Shown here piece after piece: positions 60,113 to 64,000 of a stretch of DNA of 64,000 nucleotides. Each line of letters opens with the position of its first letter. Within the stretch, counting starts at the first letter, position 1. The notes beneath the pieces are model-generated. The model was not told where the DNA came from, did not search any database, and was given only the letters and a program-made list of their open reading frames with translations. Source of the DNA: Nocardiopsis suaedae (GTDB lineage Bacteria > Actinomycetota > Actinomycetes > Streptosporangiales > Streptosporangiaceae); assembly GCF_027706745.1 (NCBI RefSeq), contig NZ_JAQFWP010000038.1, positions 1-64,000 on the forward strand. Direction: 5' to 3'. Made by a program: the position numbers and the translations under genes.

Positions 60113-61291
60113 TCAGAACCCCACGGTCGCCGCCACCAGGTGGCCGCTGCCCTGGACCCGGACCGCGCCGCTGCTCGCGGGGACGAACACCGACTCGCCC
60201 CGCTCCAGCTTCGTCTGGGCCCCGCACTCCGCGCGGAGCTCCGCCCCTCCGTCCAGGGCGAGCACGATCGACGGCGACCCGCCGGGCACCGTGGTGCCGA
60301 TCGCCCCCGGCCCCAGCACGGTCAGGGAGAACTCGTCGACGCCCGGGCGGTACTCGCTGCGCCCCTCGACCGCCACCGGCCGGGTGTAGGGGATCGGCAG
60401 CACCGAGAAGTCCACCACCGCCAGCAGTTCCGGCACGTCGACGTGCTTGGCGGTGAGCCCGGCCCGCAGCACGTTGTCGGAGCTGGCCATGATCTCCACG
60501 GCGGTGCCGCGCAGGTAGGCGTGGACGTTCCCGGCGGGCAGGAAGAGCGCCTCCCCCGGGCGCAGGGTGATCCGGTTGAGCAGCAGCGCCGCCACCGCGC
60601 CCGGGTCGCCCGGGTAGCGGCGCACCAGGTCGAGCACGGTGGCGTGGTGCGTGCCGCCGCCGCGGTGGGTCCACTCCTCCACGAACTCGGCCAGGCCCTG
60701 GTCGAGGTCGCGGCTGTCCAGGGTGAGGATGCGCGTCATCGCGGTGCGCAGGGCGATGTGCGGGTCGGGGGCGGCGAGGTCGGCGCGCAGGCGCCGGGCC
60801 AGCTCACAGCGGATGCCCGCGAGGTCGCCGAGGGCCGCCACGGGGTCGCGGAACCCGCACAGCGCCTCGAACGGCTCCAGGGCGAGGACCAGCTCGGGCT
60901 TGTGGAAGGGGTCGCGGTAGTTGCGGTCGGCGGCGTCCACGGGGATGCCCTCGGACTCCTCGGCGGCGAACCCCGCCCGCGCCCGGGACTCGTCCGGGTG
61001 GGCCTGGAGGGACAGGGGCGAGTCGGCCGCCAGCACCTTGAGGAGGAAGGGCAGGCGCTCGCCGAAACGCGCGACGGTCTCCTCGCCGAGGACCTCTTTG
61101 GGGGATTCGGCGATGAACGCGTCGAAGGTGCGTTCACCGCCGCCGGTGAGCAGGGTGCTGGGGGCGGCCGGGTGGGCGCCCATCCACAGCTCGGCTTGGG
61201 GGCTGCCGTCGGGCTCGGCGCCGAGCAGCCGGGGTATGGCCTCTTCCGCTCCCCAGGCATAGGGGCGTACCTGGTTGATCAGCCTGTGCAT
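60113..61291 (-). CDS. manA: Mannose-6-phosphate isomerase, class I
   Basis: The protein of about 392 residues has the zinc-binding motifs of type I phosphomannose isomerases: LPFLLKVLAADSPLSLQAHPDES (Gln and His ligands, about 80-103), FHKPELVLAL (Glu, about 130) and FLPAGNVHAYLRG (His, about 250). It interconverts mannose-6-phosphate and fructose-6-phosphate, feeding GDP-mannose and cell-wall glycan synthesis. The start MHRLINQVRPYAWG is the conserved family start. It converges with the TetR gene. No other sugar-phosphate genes are adjacent. Confidence 0.95.
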   Translation of the reverse strand: MHRLINQVRPYAWGAEEAIPRLLGAEPDGSPQAELWMGAHPAAPSTLLTGGGERTFDAFIAESPKEVLGEETVARFGERLPFLLKVLAADSPLSLQAHPDESRARAGFAAEESEGIPVDAADRNYRDPFHKPELVLALEPFEALCGFRDPVAALGDLAGIRCELARRLRADLAAPDPHIALRTAMTRILTLDSRDLDQGLAEFVEEWTHRGGGTHHATVLDLVRRYPGDPGAVAALLLNRITLRPGEALFLPAGNVHAYLRGTAVEIMASSDNVLRAGLTAKHVDVPELLAVVDFSVLPIPYTRPVAVEGRSEYRPGVDEFSLTVLGPGAIGTTVPGGSPSIVLALDGGAELRAECGAQTKLERGESVFVPASSGAVRVQGSGHLVAATVGF

Positions 61292-62036
61292 CCGCGCTGC
61301 TTCTTCCCGTTCCCGTCGCTTCGCTGCCGCCGTCGGACCCGCCGCGGAACCCCCGCCCTGCCGGGAGGGGGAATCCGGTGCCAGTCTCGCGGAGGCGGCC
61401 CGGCCTGTCTGCACGACAGGCTCTACCTGTGCCGGTGGTGCTGGCCCCACCCATCAGGCGGACACGAAGTTACCGATTGGTTTACCTTCCGCGTCGCCCG
61501 ATGTCCACCCCCGGCCTCGCCGCCGACCGCGCCCCGGCCGCACCGCCGGATGGGCCCCTGCCTCGCAGGACCCGACGGTCCCCGGGCGATGACCGTCGGC
61601 GACGGCCGAACGGGGGTGCACGGCGCCCGGCGCGCCGGACACCGGGGCTTCGGCCGCCCCGGCGCCGACGGCTGAGACGCTTCACGGCCGCGGAGGGCTC
61701 CGTCGGCCGCACCGCTCGCCACCACCTGGGCCCGCACAGGGGCGCACCCCGCCCCGGGAGAGCCGGGCGCAGCCGCCCTCCCCCGACCTCCCTCGACCAG
61801 GAATTCCAGCTCGGCGCGTGCACCATGGCGCGGAGCCCCCGGCCCCGGGGCCGTCGGTGGGGAGCGGCCATCGCCGGGCTCCGGTCACGGCGGGGCACCG
61901 CGGCCGGAAACACCCGGGTCACATTTCCTTACGCCGGTGGTCACACGCCCTCACAATTGGTATTACCATTGGCCGACGACGCGATCCGGGTCACACCCGG
62001 ACGTGCCGCGCACCCCTCTTCCGTCCGGAGGAACCT
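61292..62036. other. Long divergent intergenic region between manA and gntP
   Basis: About 745 bases without a gene I would defend: open frames exist on both strands but give Arg/Pro/Gly-rich translations without ribosome sites. The last 120 bases are AT-richer and contain the GntR-type operator. A similar but one base shorter element (TTGGTTTACC) lies at 61478-61487. Confidence 0.5.
61958..61968. promoter_or_regulatory. FadR/GntR-type operator upstream of gntP
   Basis: TGGTATTACCA matches the TGGTnnnACCA pattern typical of FCD-subfamily GntR regulators. It lies 69 bases before the gntP start. The FCD-domain regulator encoded at 63433-64000 is the likely ligand-responsive repressor. Confidence 0.6.
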
Positions 62037-63449
62037 GTGGAAACGACCGCTCCCACCCTCGGCACCGCGCCGCTGCTGCTCATCGCGGCCGCCGCCATCG
62101 CCGTCCTGCTCTTCCTGGTGATCAAGGTCCGGCTGCACGCCTTCGTGTCGCTGTCCCTGGTCAGCCTCCTCGTGGCGCTGGCCACCCGCATCCCGCTCGC
62201 CGACATCGTGCCGACCATGCTCGACGGCCTCGGCGGCACCCTGGCCAGCGTCGCCATGCTCGTCGGCCTCGGCGTGATGATCGGCCGGATGCTGGAGGTC
62301 ACCGGCGGCGCCGCCGTCCTGGCCCAGGCCCTGATCCGGCTGTTCGGCGAGAAGCGCGCCCCGCTCGCCCTGGGCGTGGCCTCGCTGCTGTTCGGCTTCC
62401 CGATCTTCTTCGACGCCGGGCTGATCGTCATGCTGCCGATCGTCTTCAGCGTCGCCCGCCGCCTCGGCGGCTCCGTGCTGCTCTACGCCCTGCCCACCGC
62501 CGGGGCGTTCGCCGTCATGCACGCCTTCGTGCCCCCGCACCCGGGCCCCGTCACCGCCGCCGACCTGCTCGGCGCCCACATGGGCACCACCCTGCTTGTG
62601 GGCACCGTGCTCGCGGTGCCGACCTGGTACATCGGCAGCTACCTGTACTCCCTCTACGCCGGGCGCCGCTTCGAGCTGCCGGTCCCCGCCGACGTCACCA
62701 CCGACGCCGACACCGCCGACACCGCCGGGGGCGGCGACGCGGGGTACGCCAAGCACGACCGCCCGCCGCATGTGGGCACCGTGCTCGGCATCCTGCTGCT
62801 GCCGATGGTGCTGATCTTCTTCAACACCGGCGTGGAGACCCTGGCCACCGCCGGGACCGTGAACGGGGACGCGACCTGGGCCAGGGCCATGGTCCTGGTC
62901 GGCCAGACCCCGGTGGCGCTGCTGATCACCGCCATCGTGGCGATGTTCGTCCTGGGGCGCGGCCGCTACCCGCGCGACCGGGTGGAGCAGATCGTCAACG
63001 GTGCCCTGGGCCCCGTGTGCTCGATCATCCTGATCACCGGCGCCGGCGGCATGTTCGGCGGCGTCCTGCGCGCCAGCGGCATCGGCGAGGCGCTCGCCTC
63101 CAGCCTGGAGTCGACCGGGCTGCCGGTGATCGTCGCGGCGTTCGTGGTGGCCACCGCGCTGCGCGTGGCCCAGGGCTCGGCGACCGTCGCGCTCACCACC
63201 ACCGCCGCCCTGGTGGCGCCGGCGGTGGAGGCGTCCCCGGGGCTGAGCACGATCGACCTGTCGCTGATCGTCATCGCCATCGCCTGCGGCTCCACCGTGC
63301 TCTCCCACGTCAACGACTCCGGGTTCTGGCTGGTGGGCCGGTTCCTGGGGATGGACGTGGCGACCACGCTGCGCACCTGGACCGTGATGGAGACCCTGAT
63401 CGGCCTGGTGGGCTTCGCCTTCGCCCTGGTCCTCAGCCTGCTGCTGTAG
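62037..63449 (+). CDS. gntP: GntP family gluconate:H+ symporter
   Basis: The 470-residue polytopic membrane protein has 12 or more hydrophobic helices and family blocks FGFPIFFDAGLIVMLPIVFSVARR (about 120-143), AFVPPHPGPVTAADLLGA, GAGGMFGGVLRASGIGEAL and GSTVLSHVNDSGFWLVGRF. It imports gluconate or a related sugar acid. The GTG start follows GGAGGAACCT, an excellent ribosome site. It converges on an FCD-type GntR gene with a 17-base overlap of ends. No gluconate kinase is in view, so it may be outside the window. Confidence 0.94.
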   Translation: METTAPTLGTAPLLLIAAAAIAVLLFLVIKVRLHAFVSLSLVSLLVALATRIPLADIVPTMLDGLGGTLASVAMLVGLGVMIGRMLEVTGGAAVLAQALIRLFGEKRAPLALGVASLLFGFPIFFDAGLIVMLPIVFSVARRLGGSVLLYALPTAGAFAVMHAFVPPHPGPVTAADLLGAHMGTTLLVGTVLAVPTWYIGSYLYSLYAGRRFELPVPADVTTDADTADTAGGGDAGYAKHDRPPHVGTVLGILLLPMVLIFFNTGVETLATAGTVNGDATWARAMVLVGQTPVALLITAIVAMFVLGRGRYPRDRVEQIVNGALGPVCSIILITGAGGMFGGVLRASGIGEALASSLESTGLPVIVAAFVVATALRVAQGSATVALTTTAALVAPAVEASPGLSTIDLSLIVIAIACGSTVLSHVNDSGFWLVGRFLGMDVATTLRTWTVMETLIGLVGFAFALVLSLLL

Positions 63450-64000
63450 GGCCGCCCGTCCCCTGGGCCCCGGGGTCCGTCCCTCCGGGGCCCAGGACGT
63501 CTCCGCCGCCCTCCCCCGCGCCGCCCCCGAGGGCCTCGACCACCTCGTCGACGATCGCGCGCATGGCCGCCTCGGCGACCTGGGGCAGGCCCCCGTCGAT
63601 CGCCGAGGCCACGTGCCGGTGCAGGCACAGCGCCTCGGGGCGGGGGGTGGGCGGCATCAGGCTGTGCTCGGTGCGCCCGGCCAGCACCTCGGCCACCACC
63701 CCGGACAGCCCGGCGAACATCTCGTTGCCGGACAGCTCCAGGATCCGGCGGTGGAAGGCGGTGTCGAGCTCCAGGAAGGCCTCCAGGTCGCCGCGGCGGC
63801 CGGTGTCGGCCATCCGCCGCTCCAGGTCCACCAGGGCGGCCCGCTCCTCGGAGGTGGCGAGCCGGGCGGCGGCGGCCGCGGCGGGGGGTTCGACGGCGGC
63901 GCGCAGCCCGTTCAGCGAGCGGAGCTGCTCCAGGCGGCCGGGCCCGGCCAGCCGCCAGCGGATGAGCTGGGGGTCGAAGACGCTCCATTCGGCGCGCGGG
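63433..64000 (-). CDS. GntR family regulator, FCD domain part, truncated by window edge
   Basis: About 188 residues of the C-terminal ligand domain are visible: LRAAVEPPAAAAAARLATSEER, FLELDTAFHRRILELSGNEMF and HRHVASAIDGGLPQVAEAAMRAIVDEV. The Asp of DTAFH and the later His residues are those that bind metal and ligand in FCD domains. The DNA-binding domain lies beyond the right edge. Its position next to gntP and the TGGTnnnACCA site upstream of gntP suggest it regulates gluconate uptake. Confidence 0.88.
   Translation of the reverse strand, partial: PRAEWSVFDPQLIRWRLAGPGRLEQLRSLNGLRAAVEPPAAAAAARLATSEERAALVDLERRMADTGRRGDLEAFLELDTAFHRRILELSGNEMFAGLSGVVAEVLAGRTEHSLMPPTPRPEALCLHRHVASAIDGGLPQVAEAAMRAIVDEVVEALGGGAGEGGGDVLGPGGTDPGAQGTGGPTAAG

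Noticed and set aside
61478-61487. Second GntR site (TTGGTTTACC) before manA
   Set aside because: Its half-sites are one base closer than in the gntP operator and the right arm is incomplete, so it may be chance.
61482-61922. A 146-codon minus-strand gene between manA and gntP
   Set aside because: The translation is Arg/Gly/Pro-rich without family features and there is no ribosome site.

Overview
The window is high-GC actinomycete chromosome, most likely from a Streptomyces or Nocardiopsis relative. Supporting signs are a conservon (signalling operon), an ATP-binding / DUF5753-HTH / DUF397 regulatory set, a DUF222-HNH protein, Pgl-type phage defence and GTG starts with GGAGG-type ribosome sites. 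The species cannot be fixed from this sequence. No tRNA, rRNA, CRISPR array or transposase was seen.

Left flank (1-9.4 kb). The 5' end of a modular type I polyketide synthase runs off the left edge on the minus strand. Its loading module has a KSQ-type ketosynthase (active-site Cys replaced by Gln) and an ACP, but the acyltransferase is missing from its usual place. A promoter, a nine-codon leader ORF and a possible small arginine-rich ORF precede it. Next comes a conservon (cvnA-B-C-D) whose fifth gene is a styrene/indole monooxygenase-like flavoenzyme. A secreted choice-of-anchor A protein with an LAXTG wall-sorting signal follows.

Defence island (9.4-48.3 kb). All six genes of a type 2 BREX (Pgl) system are present. 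brxHI, brxD, pglZ and pglY form one overlapping minus-strand operon (9.4-19.6 kb). pglX (23.8-27.5 kb) and pglW (34.3-38.5 kb) stand apart. Between pglY and pglX are an unknown gene and a regulatory set. Between pglX and pglW are an AAA ATPase with a TOPRIM-like partner, a DUF222-HNH protein, a putative PD-(D/E)XK nuclease fused to a DUF2075 helicase, and a PUA/EVE-like plus HNH candidate modification-dependent endonuclease. A Beta-family protein gene diverges from pglW. A complete four-gene type II Wadjet operon (jetA-B-C-D, 39.9-48.2 kb) closes the island. The middle of pglX, including its NPPY motif and specificity region, is far more AT-rich than its surroundings, which suggests exchange of the target-recognition part.

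Right flank (48.6-64 kb). This holds a membrane protein with a SUKH (SMI1/KNR4) protein; a TetR regulator and an acyl-CoA dehydrogenase with a clear palindromic operator; an FKBP-type isomerase; and a coupled four-gene operon of two solute-binding-like proteins (one with a VWA domain), TelA and a small membrane protein. It ends with a divergent MBL-hydrolase/TetR pair with two matching operators, mannose-6-phosphate isomerase, a GntP permease with a FadR-type operator, and the edge-truncated FCD-type GntR regulator that probably binds it.
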